Positions 17,338 through 27,838 are shown, numbered from the stretch's first letter. The stretch: 64,000 nucleotides of DNA from Oscillospiraceae bacterium (GCA_022799035.1 JAAWNQ010000005.1:1-64000); one strand, 5' to 3'. Numbers and translations: made by a program. The notes: generated by a model not told the origin, from the sequence alone.

Positions 17338-19680
17338 ATGGCGGAGAAGCGGAAGATCCGAATGGCCCAACTGGGGGAGAAGGCGGAGGAGGCCAAAAAG
17401 CGTGTGCTCCACTCCCCGGCGCTGGTGCGATTCAGCGAGTGCGCTATGCGGTTTTTGCTGGGGGCGGTGCTGGCGGGAGGGGAGATCTTCGGCGGGTTCT
17501 CCCCCTTTGGGATCGCGATGACGGCCTGCTCCGGCTCAGGGATGGACGGGCTGACGGCCACCCTGGGGGCCTGCCTGGGATATTTTGTCTTCCGGGGGTT
17601 TACCGAGGGGCTGCGCTATGCCGCCGCCTGCGTTCTGGTGTTCTCGGTGGCCTTCGCCTTCTATGATGTGAGGCTTTATAAACGAACCTGGTTCATGCCC
17701 TTCATCGCCGCCGGGATGGACGCGGTCACCGGATTTGTCTATCTGGGGGACCGGCGGTGGACCTCGGCCCAGGCGGTGTTTTTCCTCACCGAGATATTGT
17801 TGGCGGGGGCGGGGACTTACTTTTACAGGCTGGCCTTCTCCCCCTGGCGGTCCCGGCGGGAGGAGGTCCCTCTGGATACCCGGCAGACGGTGAGTCTGCT
17901 GGTCTTGCTGGTGAGCGTCCTCATCTCCATGGGAAACCTCACCTTTTTTGGGGGACTTTCCCTGGGCCGGATCCTGTCGGTGGGACTGGTATTGGTCATC
18001 GCCCACGGGGGAGGTCTGGGCTATGGGGCGGCCGCGGGGGTGGCTTTGGGGCTGGGGATGGATCTGGCGGCGGGGGAGACAGCCCCCTTTTACGCCATGG
18101 CCTACGGCTTTGCCGGGCTCCTCACCGGGGCAGGATGGAAGCAGGGAAGGCTCTTTGGGGCGGTGACCTATGCCGTAGCCAACGCCGCGGTGGTATTGTG
18201 GACCTGGGATCTGACCCCTCGGATCTCGGGACTGTATGAGGTGTTTATGGCCTCGGTGCTCTTCCTTCTGATCCCCCGGGAGTGGATCAAAAGCCTGCGG
18301 GAAAAGCTGGCTGGGGAGGAGCGGGGGGCGGAGCTCCGCCGGGCGGCGGTCTATGTGGGGGAGAAGCTGAACGCCACCGCCGGGGCCTTCCGCCAGGTCC
18401 GGGATAGCCTTCGCTCCGCCTTCCCCCAGGGGGGGAGCAACGACGCCGACCCCTCCTCCGTTTTTGACCGGGCCGCCGAGCGGGTGTGCCGGAAGTGCGC
18501 GCTTCGGGGCACCTGCTGGGAGAAGGATTACGTCAGTACCTTCAACGCCCTCAATGACGCACTCCCCGCCATGATGGAAAAGGGGAAGGGGGAGCCGGGG
18601 GATTTTCCTGGCTGGTTCGCCGGACGCTGTCTGCAGTTCTCCGCCTTCCTCAAAACGGCCAATGAGGAGGTCACCGCCCTGCGCTACCGGCGGCAGTATC
18701 AAAACCGCCTTCGGGAGAGCCGGGGGGCGGTGTGCCGTCAGTACGAGACCCTGGCGGACATTCTGGCCGAGGCGGCCTGTGAGCTCTCCGCCGAGCTGAC
18801 TCCCGATCCGGTCCGGGAAAAGCGGCTGCGCCGCCACATGATCGGCAAGGGCCTGGAGGAGGGGGAGACGGTAGTCTACTATGACAGCCATGGCCGATTG
18901 CGGGCCGAGGTGACGGGGACCGGGGCGGAGACCCTCACCACCCCCCAGGAGTTGAGGCGGCTGAGCGAGCTGATGGGCTGCCCCCTGCGGGTGGGGGAGG
19001 AGGAGCGGGACCGGGTGGTCCTGGTCCAGGCCGAGCCCCTGATGGCGGTGGCGGGGGTGGCCGCCCGCCGCCGGGAGGGCCAGCGGGAGAGCGGGGACAC
19101 CGGGACCTGGTTCAAGCGGGAGGACGGCAGCGTTTTTGTCCTCCTCTGCGACGGGATGGGCAGCGGGGAGGCCGCCAAGCGGGAGAGCGCCCTGGCGGTA
19201 CGTCTGCTGGAGGATTTTCTCCGCTCGGGGATGGAGAGTGCCGCCGCCCTGCGGACGGTGAACTCCGCCCTGGCCCTCCGGAATGAGGAGACGGGGGCCT
19301 TCACCACCGTGGACCTTCTGCGGGTAGACCTCTATACCGGGCATGGAGAATTATGTAAACTTGGGGCGGCTCCCACCTATCTGCGGAGAAAGGGGTCGGT
19401 GGGACGGCTCAGTGGGGCGGCCCTCCCCGCCGGGCTGGCGGAGGGGAACGGGGGACCCGACGTGACCCGGCTGGAGCTGGGGGAGGGGGACTGTGTGGTC
19501 CTGGTCAGCGACGGCATTTCCGACGCCGGGGAGGATCAATGGCTCCGGGACCTGGTGGAAAAATTTGACGGGGAGAGCCCCAAGGACCTGGCGAAGGCGG
19601 TGATGGAGGAGAGCGAAAGCCGGGTTGGGGCGGCGGATGACCGCACCGCGGTGGTCATCGCCCTGAAAAAGCGGAAATAG
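17338..19680 (+). CDS. spoIIE: Stage II sporulation protein E
   Basis: Multi-TM N-term plus PP2C C-term (FVLLCDGMGSGEAAKRES, LVSDGISDAGEDQWL, ADDRTAVVIALKKRK). Confidence 0.93.
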   Translation: MAEKRKIRMAQLGEKAEEAKKRVLHSPALVRFSECAMRFLLGAVLAGGEIFGGFSPFGIAMTACSGSGMDGLTATLGACLGYFVFRGFTEGLRYAAACVLVFSVAFAFYDVRLYKRTWFMPFIAAGMDAVTGFVYLGDRRWTSAQAVFFLTEILLAGAGTYFYRLAFSPWRSRREEVPLDTRQTVSLLVLLVSVLISMGNLTFFGGLSLGRILSVGLVLVIAHGGGLGYGAAAGVALGLGMDLAAGETAPFYAMAYGFAGLLTGAGWKQGRLFGAVTYAVANAAVVLWTWDLTPRISGLYEVFMASVLFLLIPREWIKSLREKLAGEERGAELRRAAVYVGEKLNATAGAFRQVRDSLRSAFPQGGSNDADPSSVFDRAAERVCRKCALRGTCWEKDYVSTFNALNDALPAMMEKGKGEPGDFPGWFAGRCLQFSAFLKTANEEVTALRYRRQYQNRLRESRGAVCRQYETLADILAEAACELSAELTPDPVREKRLRRHMIGKGLEEGETVVYYDSHGRLRAEVTGTGAETLTTPQELRRLSELMGCPLRVGEEERDRVVLVQAEPLMAVAGVAARRREGQRESGDTGTWFKREDGSVFVLLCDGMGSGEAAKRESALAVRLLEDFLRSGMESAAALRTVNSALALRNEETGAFTTVDLLRVDLYTGHGELCKLGAAPTYLRRKGSVGRLSGAALPAGLAEGNGGPDVTRLELGEGDCVVLVSDGISDAGEDQWLRDLVEKFDGESPKDLAKAVMEESESRVGAADDRTAVVIALKKRK

Positions 19681-19686
19681 AAGGGA

Positions 19687-19720
19687 CAGAGGCGGGACGT
19701 TTGTACGTCCCGCCTCTGTG
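19687..19720. terminator. Bidirectional terminator-like hairpin
   Basis: cagaggcgggacgt-ttgt-acgtcccgcctctg between convergent genes. Confidence 0.75.
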
Positions 19721-19748
19721 GCAGTGTAGAGAGATATTGTGACCGGGC

Positions 19749-20234
19749 TTACCGCTTGTCGTACTGCTTGACCTCCACGGTCTCCGCGTCAAAATCCAAG
19801 AAGAGCTGATAGGCGTAGTTGTCCTCGCTGGTGTCCCAGATCTCCACAAACTTGGGGGAGACCTCAATAAGGATCTCGGTGTCCTCGTGGGAGTATTTGT
19901 TGTAGCTTCCCCAGAGGTATTTTTGATACAGGCTCTCGAACCTTCTGTCCGGCTCGTCCACCACCAGGCCTTTGTTTTGGGCCAGGCCTTCGATCTGTAC
20001 TCCGCTCCAGCACAGGGCCACCCGGGGGTTCTGATAAAGTTGCTGGGTCTTGCGGAAGTTTTTGTCCGTCTTGAACCAGACCTTGCCGTCGTAGAACAGG
20101 CAGCTCACGTTGCGCACCATCACATGGTCGTCCACGGAGCTGGCCAGGGCCATGATCTTGTCGGTGCCCAGCTTCTCAAACATGAGCTCCACCGCCTGGG
20201 GAAAGGTCAGGTCTTTGTCGGGGCTGAATTTCAT
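19749..20234 (-). CDS. Pyridoxamine 5'-phosphate oxidase-family protein
   Basis: DDHVMVRNVSCLFYDGKVWFKTDKNFRKTQQLYQNPRVALCW. Confidence 0.85.
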   Translation of the reverse strand: MKFSPDKDLTFPQAVELMFEKLGTDKIMALASSVDDHVMVRNVSCLFYDGKVWFKTDKNFRKTQQLYQNPRVALCWSGVQIEGLAQNKGLVVDEPDRRFESLYQKYLWGSYNKYSHEDTEILIEVSPKFVEIWDTSEDNYAYQLFLDFDAETVEVKQYDKR

Positions 20235-20245
20235 ATCATTTCCTC

Positions 20246-20848
20246 CTATTCCTGAATCAATTTTTTGATGGGGCCGCTGAGCTTTTTATAGACCAGAAGG
20301 GTGATGAGAGAGGTGATGGACCGGGAGAGCAGGTTGAAGGGGATGACGGAAAAGGCCACCATGGTGGGGATGTTGGTGATCCAGGGGTTCACCGCCGAGC
20401 ACATGGAGATGATCCCCTCCCAGTTCATCCCGTAAAGCCGGATGTATAGGGGGAAGGTGATATACACGTTGGTGAAGACCGAGACCGCCACGCAGCACAG
20501 GGTCCCCAGGGCCAGTCCCAGGGCGGCCCCCCCTTTGGTCCGGTGGTAGCGGTAGTAGAACAGGGCGGGCATGACGTGGGACAGGCTGAGGATAAAGGCG
20601 GTGAGCTCCCCGGTGAGGAGGGAGACGCTGCCCTTGAACAGGAGCTTCAGGCCGATCTTCACCGCGATGATCTCAATGGCCCCCACGGGGCCCAGGATAA
20701 AGCCGCCGATGAGCTCGGGCAGGGCGGACAGGTCGAACTCCGCGAAGGGGGAGAGCAAGGGGATGGAGAAGCTGAAGTACATCAGCACAAAGGCCACCGC
20801 TCCGCACAGGGCCGCCGTGGTGAGACGGCGAATTTTTTCTTTTCTCAT
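20246..20848 (-). CDS. ribU: ECF transporter S component, riboflavin type
   Basis: Multi-TM S-component with FMN riboswitch in 5' region. Confidence 0.75.
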   Translation of the reverse strand: MRKEKIRRLTTAALCGAVAFVLMYFSFSIPLLSPFAEFDLSALPELIGGFILGPVGAIEIIAVKIGLKLLFKGSVSLLTGELTAFILSLSHVMPALFYYRYHRTKGGAALGLALGTLCCVAVSVFTNVYITFPLYIRLYGMNWEGIISMCSAVNPWITNIPTMVAFSVIPFNLLSRSITSLITLLVYKKLSGPIKKLIQE

Positions 20849-20970
20849 GGCAAAACCTCCTAAAATAGATATGCGCCTCCTCGCAAGGCCCGGAAACACC
20901 TGGAGTATTTGACTTCCTCCAGGTGAACGGCCAGCAAAGAGGCGCACCCCAAAGGTACGCGGTTTTGCCG

Positions 20971-21100
20971 CACTCATCTTCTCATTATCCAGACTATACT
21001 GTTGGTCCCGGAGTTTCACCGGGTCAGCGGCCGCCTTTCGGCAACCGGTCGCGGACTATACCGCCAGTCGGGGAATTTCGCCCCACCCTGAAGACAAAGT
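20971..21100 (-). ncRNA. FMN riboswitch (RFN element)
   Basis: Minus strand CTTCAGGGTGGGGCGAAATTCCCCGACTGGCGGTATAGTCCGCGACC...CTGACCCGGTGAAACTCCGGGACCAACAGTATAGTCTGGATAATGAGAAGATGAG. Confidence 0.93.
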
Positions 21101-21186
21101 ATTCCATTGTTTCTGACCTCTATTATAGGCCGGGGCGGGGCGGATGTCAAGGGGGAAAAGGGGAGAGGGGTCTCCCCCTCCGGCCT

Positions 21187-22344
21187 TTACCCCAGGCTGG
21201 CGATGAACTGCTGGGCGGTGCGAGGGGAGCGGCCCGGGTGCCGGGCGTCCCAGCGGACGGCCTGGGCGTGGAGCTCCTCCGTGGGGATATCCAGCCCCGC
21301 CTGACGGGCCAGATGTTCCACCAACTCCAGGAACTCGGCCTTGGCAAGGCCCAGGTAGGGGATGCGAAGGCCGAACCGGTCGGCCAGGGCCGTCTTTTCC
21401 TGGATGGTCTCCTCCCGGTCCACCTCGTCCCCCGCCCGGCTGGAGAAGGTCTGGCGAACCAGATTCCGCCGGTTGGAGGTGGCGTAGATGGCCACATTGT
21501 GGGGCCGGGGCTCCAGCCCGCCCTCCAGAATGGTTTTCAAAACCGAATAGTTCATATCGTCCTCGTCAAAGGCCAGGTCGTCGATAAACAGGATGAACTT
21601 CTGCCGCCGGCCCGCCAGGGAGCGGATAAGCCGGGGCATCTGACACACCCCGCTCTTCTCGATCTCGATGAGGCGCAGATCCTCCGTGCCGGGAAGTCCC
21701 AACAGAGACTTCACCGTGGCCGACTTCCCCGTGCCGCTGTCTCCGAAGAGAAGGACGTTGTTCACCCGCCGTCCTGCCAGCAGGGCTCGGGTATTCTCCT
21801 CCACCTGCCCCCGCTGGCGGCGATAGCCCAGCAGTTCGGCCTGGTCGGGCACATCAGGATGGGCCACGGGGAGAAGTTCCCCCTCCTCCCACAGAAAAGC
21901 CCGGTACCGGGCGAAGATACCGCAGCCCTGGGAGCGGTAGCGGTCCTTCAGGTCCTCAAAGGAGAGGGGGTCTCCCGGGGCCCAGGGGGGAAGCTCCAGC
22001 TCCTCCAGCAGGGGGGAGAGGTCAAGGGTCCCCAGGGCGGAGAGGGTCTCCACATCCCGGCGGGCGTGATCCTCCGAAAGGGAGGACTCCCGTCCCTCGG
22101 CCACCGAGCGGGGCCACGGGGCGTCGCTGGAGAGAAGCTGATCCCAGAGCCAGGCGTCCAGCCTGTGAAAGCCCGACGCATCCAGCAGGGAGAAAAACTC
22201 CCCCCAGGCGGAGAGGGCGGCGGATGTATCCCCTCGCTCCAGGGCCTTGATCAGGCTCAGGACGGCGTGAAAAAGGGACTGGTGGTACAGCTCTCGGAAG
22301 GCGGAGAGGCTGTCAAGACGGCGAAGCAGGATAGCGGTATCCAT
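21187..22344 (-). CDS. DUF815-type AAA ATPase
   Basis: NNVLLFGDSGTGKSATVKSLL, FILFIDDLAFDEDD, ATSNRRNLV. Confidence 0.85.
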   Translation of the reverse strand: MDTAILLRRLDSLSAFRELYHQSLFHAVLSLIKALERGDTSAALSAWGEFFSLLDASGFHRLDAWLWDQLLSSDAPWPRSVAEGRESSLSEDHARRDVETLSALGTLDLSPLLEELELPPWAPGDPLSFEDLKDRYRSQGCGIFARYRAFLWEEGELLPVAHPDVPDQAELLGYRRQRGQVEENTRALLAGRRVNNVLLFGDSGTGKSATVKSLLGLPGTEDLRLIEIEKSGVCQMPRLIRSLAGRRQKFILFIDDLAFDEDDMNYSVLKTILEGGLEPRPHNVAIYATSNRRNLVRQTFSSRAGDEVDREETIQEKTALADRFGLRIPYLGLAKAEFLELVEHLARQAGLDIPTEELHAQAVRWDARHPGRSPRTAQQFIASLG

Positions 22345-22438
22345 AGGGCGTTTCCCCCTCTGATTTTTTCTCTATCATAAAAGCCACGGCGGCTCCTGTC
22401 AAGAAAAACCGCCCTTGCCACGGGAAGAAAAATAGGCT

Positions 22439-24319
22439 ATGATGAGAAAAAAGACAAAGGGAGGAAGCGCAGTGGACAAGCTGGAGACCCTGAAAAAATA
22501 TTTTGGACACCAGGCCTTCCGACCCGGCCAGGAAAGCCTGATCGACGGCGTTCTCTCGGGCCGGGACGTGCTGGGGGTCATGCCCACCGGGGGCGGCAAA
22601 TCCCTGTGCTACCAGATCCCCGCCCTGCTGCTGCCAGGGCTCACCCTGGTCATCTCCCCCCTGATCTCCCTGATGAAGGACCAGGTCATGGCCCTCCGGC
22701 AGGCGGGGGTCAGCGCCGACTTCCTCAACAGCTCTCAGAGCGAGGAGGAGATGCGCTCGGTCTACCGCCGGGCCTGGGCGGGGGAGTATAAGCTGCTCTA
22801 TGTAGCCCCCGAGCGCCTTGCCGCCGAAGGGTTTCTCAACCTTTGCCGGGAGACCCGGATCTCTCTGGTAGCGGTGGACGAGGCCCACTGCGTCTCCCAG
22901 TGGGGACAGGATTTTCGGCCCAGCTACCTGAGGATCCCCGAGTTTCTCGCCCAGCTTGCCTCCCGGCCCCCGGTGGCCGCCCTCACCGCCACCGCCACCG
23001 GGGAGGTGCGCCAGGACATGACACGGCTGTTGGGCCTTCGGGACCCGCTGACCTTGGTCACCGGCTTTGACCGGCCCAACCTCTATTTTGACGTTCTGCG
23101 GCCCAAAAAGAAGGACCCGGCCCTGCTGGCCCTGGTGGGAGAGCGGCGGGAGAAAAGCGGCATCATCTACTGCTCCACCCGGAACGCCGTGGAGAAGGTC
23201 TGCGCCCTCCTTCAAAGCCGGGGCTTTCCCGCCACCCGCTACCACGCGGGCCTGGAGGAGGCCGAGCGGAAGCAAAACCAGGAGGATTTCCGTTTTGACC
23301 GAAGACCTATTATGGTAGCCACCAACGCCTTCGGTATGGGGATCGACAAGTCCAACGTAAGCTATGTGATCCACTACAATATGCCCAAGAGCCTGGAAGC
23401 CTACTATCAGGAGGCAGGCCGGGCGGGCCGGGACGGGGAGGGGGCCGACTGTATCCTCCTCTACAGCGGCGCCGACCTGGTCACCGCCCGTTTCCTCATT
23501 GAGAACGGACGGGACAACGAGGAGCTCTCCGACGCTGAGCGGGAGGAGGCCATCCGCCGGGACTATGAGCGGCTGGAGGCCATGCGGCTCTACTGCGCCG
23601 CTGAGGGGTGCTACCGGGGCTCTCTCCTGGATTACTTTGGACAGGAGCATTCGGAGACCTGCGGCAACTGCGGAAATTGCCGGGGGGACTTTGTGACCCA
23701 GGATGTGACCCGGCAGGCCCAGATGGTCCTCTCCTGCGTGAAGCGGGCACAGGATCTGTTAGGCTACCACGTGGGATCATCTCTCATCGCCCAGACCCTG
23801 AAGGGGAGCCGGAGCCAGAAGGTGAGGGAGAAGGGCCTGGACAGATTGAGTACCTACGGCTTGATGAAGGGGGAGACAGCCCAGGAGATCGGCGGCTGTA
23901 TCCAGCTTCTGGTGGATAAAGGCTACCTCCTTCGGGACAGTGAGTATGGGGGCCTTCTCCTTGCCGGGAAAGCGGGGGAGGTACTGTTCCGGGGGGAGAG
24001 GGTGGAGCGTTCGGTACGCCTCGCTCCCCAGCCCGAGCCCCTGCCCCGGGAGGAGAGGCCCCGGAGGGAGAAACTCCCCGCCCAGGGGGAGGAGGACCTG
24101 TTCCAGGCGCTGAAAAAGCTGCGTTACCGGCTGGCCCAGAAAGAAAACGTACCCCCCTTCATGATCTTCTCCAACGCCACCCTCACCGATATGGCGGCCA
24201 AACAGCCCCGAAGTTTGGCGGAGCTTTTGGAGGTCTCCGGGGTGGGGGAGAAGAAGGCGGAAAAATACGGCGCCGCCTTCCTCCTGGCCATTGGGGAATA
24301 CTTGGGGGAGTGCGATTGA
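22439..24319 (+). CDS. recQ: ATP-dependent DNA helicase RecQ
   Basis: GVMPTGGGKSLCYQIPALL, DEAHCVSQWGQDFRPSYL, YYQEAGRAGRDG, RQC and HRDC regions. Confidence 0.96.
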   Translation: MMRKKTKGGSAVDKLETLKKYFGHQAFRPGQESLIDGVLSGRDVLGVMPTGGGKSLCYQIPALLLPGLTLVISPLISLMKDQVMALRQAGVSADFLNSSQSEEEMRSVYRRAWAGEYKLLYVAPERLAAEGFLNLCRETRISLVAVDEAHCVSQWGQDFRPSYLRIPEFLAQLASRPPVAALTATATGEVRQDMTRLLGLRDPLTLVTGFDRPNLYFDVLRPKKKDPALLALVGERREKSGIIYCSTRNAVEKVCALLQSRGFPATRYHAGLEEAERKQNQEDFRFDRRPIMVATNAFGMGIDKSNVSYVIHYNMPKSLEAYYQEAGRAGRDGEGADCILLYSGADLVTARFLIENGRDNEELSDAEREEAIRRDYERLEAMRLYCAAEGCYRGSLLDYFGQEHSETCGNCGNCRGDFVTQDVTRQAQMVLSCVKRAQDLLGYHVGSSLIAQTLKGSRSQKVREKGLDRLSTYGLMKGETAQEIGGCIQLLVDKGYLLRDSEYGGLLLAGKAGEVLFRGERVERSVRLAPQPEPLPREERPRREKLPAQGEEDLFQALKKLRYRLAQKENVPPFMIFSNATLTDMAAKQPRSLAELLEVSGVGEKKAEKYGAAFLLAIGEYLGECD

Positions 24320-24322
24320 AAT

Positions 24323-24368
24323 AGGGCAGGAGCCACGCTGTCCAGGTACAGCGTGGCTCCTGTTTTTC
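24323..24368. terminator. Terminator hairpin
   Basis: ggagccacgctgtccaggtacagcgtggctcctgttttt. Confidence 0.85.
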
Positions 24369-24373
24369 CTTCC

Positions 24374-25246
24374 TCAGGGCTTGCAGGTCCCGCAGGGAGC
24401 GTACCCCTGCTGGATCAGTCCCTCCCGGGATCCGGCGTACTCCTGCCGGTTTTCCTCCTTGATACTGCCGGCCCCCGAGCAGGAGGGGAGGTGGAACCGT
24501 TTGGAGCTGGTGTTGAGGACGTAGGAGTTTCCCTCCGGTTCCGTCCCCTGGGCCGGGTCCTCCTCCTGAGCCCAACTGGCCCCTGTGGCATAGTCCAGGA
24601 CCACCCCCGGCTGAACGTTGTAGGCGTATACGTGGAAACAGACCCCCCGGCCTTCATCCTCCACCGACCAAGCCTCCATCTCCACCCCCCGGGCCACCAG
24701 CTCCCCCTCCCCGTAGACGGGGGTCACCCGGTAGAGTACATGGTTTCCTGTCTCCTTCACGTAGCCGGCCACCTCATTCTCATAGGGCAGCATCCCCTGG
24801 ACGTTGAGATACCGGGTCCCGGTGATGAGGTTCAGCTCGTTGGCGTTCTCCCCCGTGAGCTGCCAGCCGATGAGGTGACAGCGGTTATAGAGGTATTTTC
24901 CGTCCACAAAGTCATATTTCACCGTCTGCCAGCCCGAGGGCTTCACCTGTCCGATGGCCCCCCGCTCCTCCGTGGGCATGGTCTCGGGTCCCACGTTGGC
25001 GTAGGCCGCCCCGCAGCGGCCGAAGTAGTCCAGCTGACTGTACCGCTCAAAGGCCTGGGAGGTCTTGTCCCGGTCGGGGAAATCGGGCTGGTTTTCATTG
25101 AGAATGACGGTGGGGGAGCCGTCATAGGCGGGCAGCTCCTCCAGGGTATAGGAGGGGACTCCCGGCTGGGCCGGGAGAAGATAGAGGCTCAAGGCCAGGG
25201 CCAGGCACAGCCCCGGCAGGAGCGGGAGGATTCGGCGAGATTTCAT
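24374..25246 (-). CDS. DNA/RNA non-specific endonuclease, secreted
   Basis: Signal peptide; RCHLIGWQLTGENANELNLITGTRYLNVQGMLPYEN. Confidence 0.88.
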   Translation of the reverse strand: MKSRRILPLLPGLCLALALSLYLLPAQPGVPSYTLEELPAYDGSPTVILNENQPDFPDRDKTSQAFERYSQLDYFGRCGAAYANVGPETMPTEERGAIGQVKPSGWQTVKYDFVDGKYLYNRCHLIGWQLTGENANELNLITGTRYLNVQGMLPYENEVAGYVKETGNHVLYRVTPVYGEGELVARGVEMEAWSVEDEGRGVCFHVYAYNVQPGVVLDYATGASWAQEEDPAQGTEPEGNSYVLNTSSKRFHLPSCSGAGSIKEENRQEYAGSREGLIQQGYAPCGTCKP

Positions 25247-25359
25247 AGAGGGGCCTCCTTAGGGGGATATAAAACCATTCTACCATAAAAAGGGGAAAAG
25301 GTCCAATCCAAAGGGAGACCGCCGCCTCCATTCCGGAGACGGCGGTCCTGCTGAAAGAC

Positions 25360-26403
25360 TCAGTCGGGGGTGAGACAGAAGGCCCCGCCCCGGGAGATAC
25401 AGCGGGCCAGGAGGAGATACGGCTCCTCCACCCGGCCAGCCACGTTGACCCGCTCATCGGCGGGCAAGTCCTGAAGGACCAGCTGAAGCTCCCCCGAGTA
25501 CCGCCCGTAGCGGCTGTTATCCATGGTGATGGTTCCCTGGGGGCGGGCGGCGCAGTTGGCTGGTGCCACCTCTCCGCCAAAGCAGGAGTAGGTCCGGGAC
25601 TCGGCAAAGCGGATCAGGCCGGCGGGGGAGTCCACCCGGTTGGTAAAGACTTTTCCATAGAGGGCGGCGGCCTCCCCCTCCAGCCGGGCGGGGAGCTCCA
25701 GAACGCCCTCCTGGCAGAAGCGGCGGATCCGCTCCTCCTCCCGCCGGGAGATCCCCGGGTCCCCGGCAAAGATATCCTGGACCCCAAAATTCACTGCCAG
25801 GTCCGCAAAGCAGACCGAGGGGGGAAGCCCCCGGTGGCGCTCCAGGGTGGGCAGACCCAGGTGGAGAGGTCCCCGGAGCTCCTCGTCCCCGGGGATGAAG
25901 GCCAGGACCTGGAGTCCCGCGGCCCGGAGAGCTTGGGTGGTCTCCCGGAAGAAGCCGTCGTCCAGTCCGGTTTCGGGCCGGGGGTAAAAGTTATGCATTG
26001 CCATTACCTGCCCCCCGCTCCGGACCAGCTCCCCGGCGAAGCCGGGGCTGGTGGTGGAGGCGTTAAGGACCACCGGGATCCTCCGGGCAAGGGCGGCGAT
26101 CTCCTCCTGGGAAAACCCGTAATCTATCCGGAGGGCCCACAGGCCAAAGGCTTCGGCAAGTCCAACAAGGTCCGGCTGGCCGAATTGGTCAACGGTCTTT
26201 GTGGACACATCCCCAATGACCCGGTACCCCTTCTCCCTGAGCCACCGGCAGACCTCCTCCGCACGGGCGCAGTAGCCGGGGGAGAATTCCTCGCTGATGT
26301 GGAGGGAGAGAAAAAGGGGGGAAGCGGAGCCAGCGTCCCGCTTTAGAGCGGGACGCTGGCTTTCAAAGGATGTGAGATAGGCCGATCTGCCCAGCTCAGG
26401 CAT
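25360..26403 (-). CDS. mupG: MupG/DUF871-type 6-phospho-N-acetylmuramidase (start uncertain)
   Basis: FLSLHISEEF..., DVSTKTVDQFG, NASTTSPGFAGELV, MHNFYPRPETGLDDGFF; adjacent to murP/murQ. Confidence 0.82.
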   Translation of the reverse strand: MPELGRSAYLTSFESQRPALKRDAGSASPLFLSLHISEEFSPGYCARAEEVCRWLREKGYRVIGDVSTKTVDQFGQPDLVGLAEAFGLWALRIDYGFSQEEIAALARRIPVVLNASTTSPGFAGELVRSGGQVMAMHNFYPRPETGLDDGFFRETTQALRAAGLQVLAFIPGDEELRGPLHLGLPTLERHRGLPPSVCFADLAVNFGVQDIFAGDPGISRREEERIRRFCQEGVLELPARLEGEAAALYGKVFTNRVDSPAGLIRFAESRTYSCFGGEVAPANCAARPQGTITMDNSRYGRYSGELQLVLQDLPADERVNVAGRVEEPYLLLARCISRGGAFCLTPD

Positions 26404-27838
26404 TGGCTACGTCCTCCACCTTCACCATGGCGTTGGTGAAGATAAAGCCCATGATGTAGCTGATGACCAGACCCACCACGAACCAGGCCACGCTCAGGGC
26501 CGCGCCGCCCTTGCCGGCGGTCATGACAAAGCAGCCCAGCAGGCCGGAGGGGCCCCAGGTGGTGGAGGCCACCTGCATGAAGTTCACGAAGGCTCCGCCG
26601 AAGCCGGCGCCCAGGCCGGCGGTGAGGAAGGGCTTGCCCATGGGGAGGGTCACGCCGTAGATCAGGGGCTCGCCCACGCCCAGGATACCGGCGGGGAGAG
26701 CGCCGCCGATCACGCTCTGAAGCCGCTTGTTGCCGCACTTCTTGCACTTGAGGTAGATAGCCAGAGCAGCGCCCACCTGTCCGGCGCCGGCCATGGCCAG
26801 AGCGGGGTAGAGGAACACAGCGCCGAAGGTCTCAAGCTGTACGGTGTAGAGGGCCACCAGACCGTGGTGCATACCCATGGCCACCATGGGCAGGAACAGG
26901 GCCGCGCCCAGATAGCCGGAGATGGCCCGGACGATGGCGGATTCACTCAAAGCCACGGCGCCCACCAGCTTCACCAGGGCGGTGGAGATCAGACCCGTGA
27001 TGGGCATGACAATGAGGATATAAGGAACCAGGGTGATGATCAGGGTCAGCAGGGGAGTGAAGACGATGTCCAGGGAATCGGGCATTTTGGACCGGATGGC
27101 CCGCTCGATCTTGCACATGAACCACACACCGATAACGGCGGCCAGAACGCCGCCCCGGCCTGCCCGAAGGATGGCGTCCAGGGGCTGAGTCTCGTTATAG
27201 AGGTGGACCACCTTGGAGATGGCGTCGATACCGCCCAGGGTGGTGATCATGCCCAGCATACCGCCCAGGATGGGGGTCCCGCCGAACTTCTCTGCGGCAC
27301 GGTAGCCGGCCCAGGCGGTGAGGTAGGTCATGAAGGCGGTGTTGATGAGGCCCAGGAGGCTTGTGACGATGATGTACCAGCCGGCCTCGGCGGAGGTCTT
27401 GAACACCTGCTGGATCAGGGTGTTGATGCCGGCGCACAGGCCCGCGGCGATAACGCCGGGGATCAGGGGCACAAAGATGTCTCCGAAGGTCTTGAGCATC
27501 TCCTTAAGCTTGCTCTGCTTCTGTCCGGCCTTGATGGCGGCCTTGTTTTCCTTCCAGTCGCCGCCCACAGTGGCGTCGGCGGCGGCGGGGATGCCCAGGT
27601 CCTTGCAGCGGTCGGCGCACTTGCGGCACTTGCCGGGGCCTACCACCACTTCCCAGTAGTTGGCCCGGTCATGGACAATGCCCATGACGCCCTCAAGTCC
27701 CTTGAGGGACTCCTCGTTGACAGCGCCGTCATCCTTCACGTTGATACGCAGGCGGGTCATACAGTTGGTGGCGGTGATGACGTTGGCCTTGCCTCCCACG
27801 TTTTCCAGGATCTTGTCTACCAATTGCTCGATGGTCAT
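26396..27838 (-). CDS. murP: PTS N-acetylmuramic acid transporter IIBC
   Basis: IIB motif ATNCMTRLRINVKD; IIC GEPLIYGVTLPMGKPF; linked to murQ. Confidence 0.88.
   Translation of the reverse strand: MTIEQLVDKILENVGGKANVITATNCMTRLRINVKDDGAVNEESLKGLEGVMGIVHDRANYWEVVVGPGKCRKCADRCKDLGIPAAADATVGGDWKENKAAIKAGQKQSKLKEMLKTFGDIFVPLIPGVIAAGLCAGINTLIQQVFKTSAEAGWYIIVTSLLGLINTAFMTYLTAWAGYRAAEKFGGTPILGGMLGMITTLGGIDAISKVVHLYNETQPLDAILRAGRGGVLAAVIGVWFMCKIERAIRSKMPDSLDIVFTPLLTLIITLVPYILIVMPITGLISTALVKLVGAVALSESAIVRAISGYLGAALFLPMVAMGMHHGLVALYTVQLETFGAVFLYPALAMAGAGQVGAALAIYLKCKKCGNKRLQSVIGGALPAGILGVGEPLIYGVTLPMGKPFLTAGLGAGFGGAFVNFMQVASTTWGPSGLLGCFVMTAGKGGAALSVAWFVVGLVISYIMGFIFTNAMVKVEDVANA

Noticed and set aside
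17536-19344. 602-aa minus-strand ORF
   Set aside because: Antisense to spoIIE, which has full PP2C motifs.
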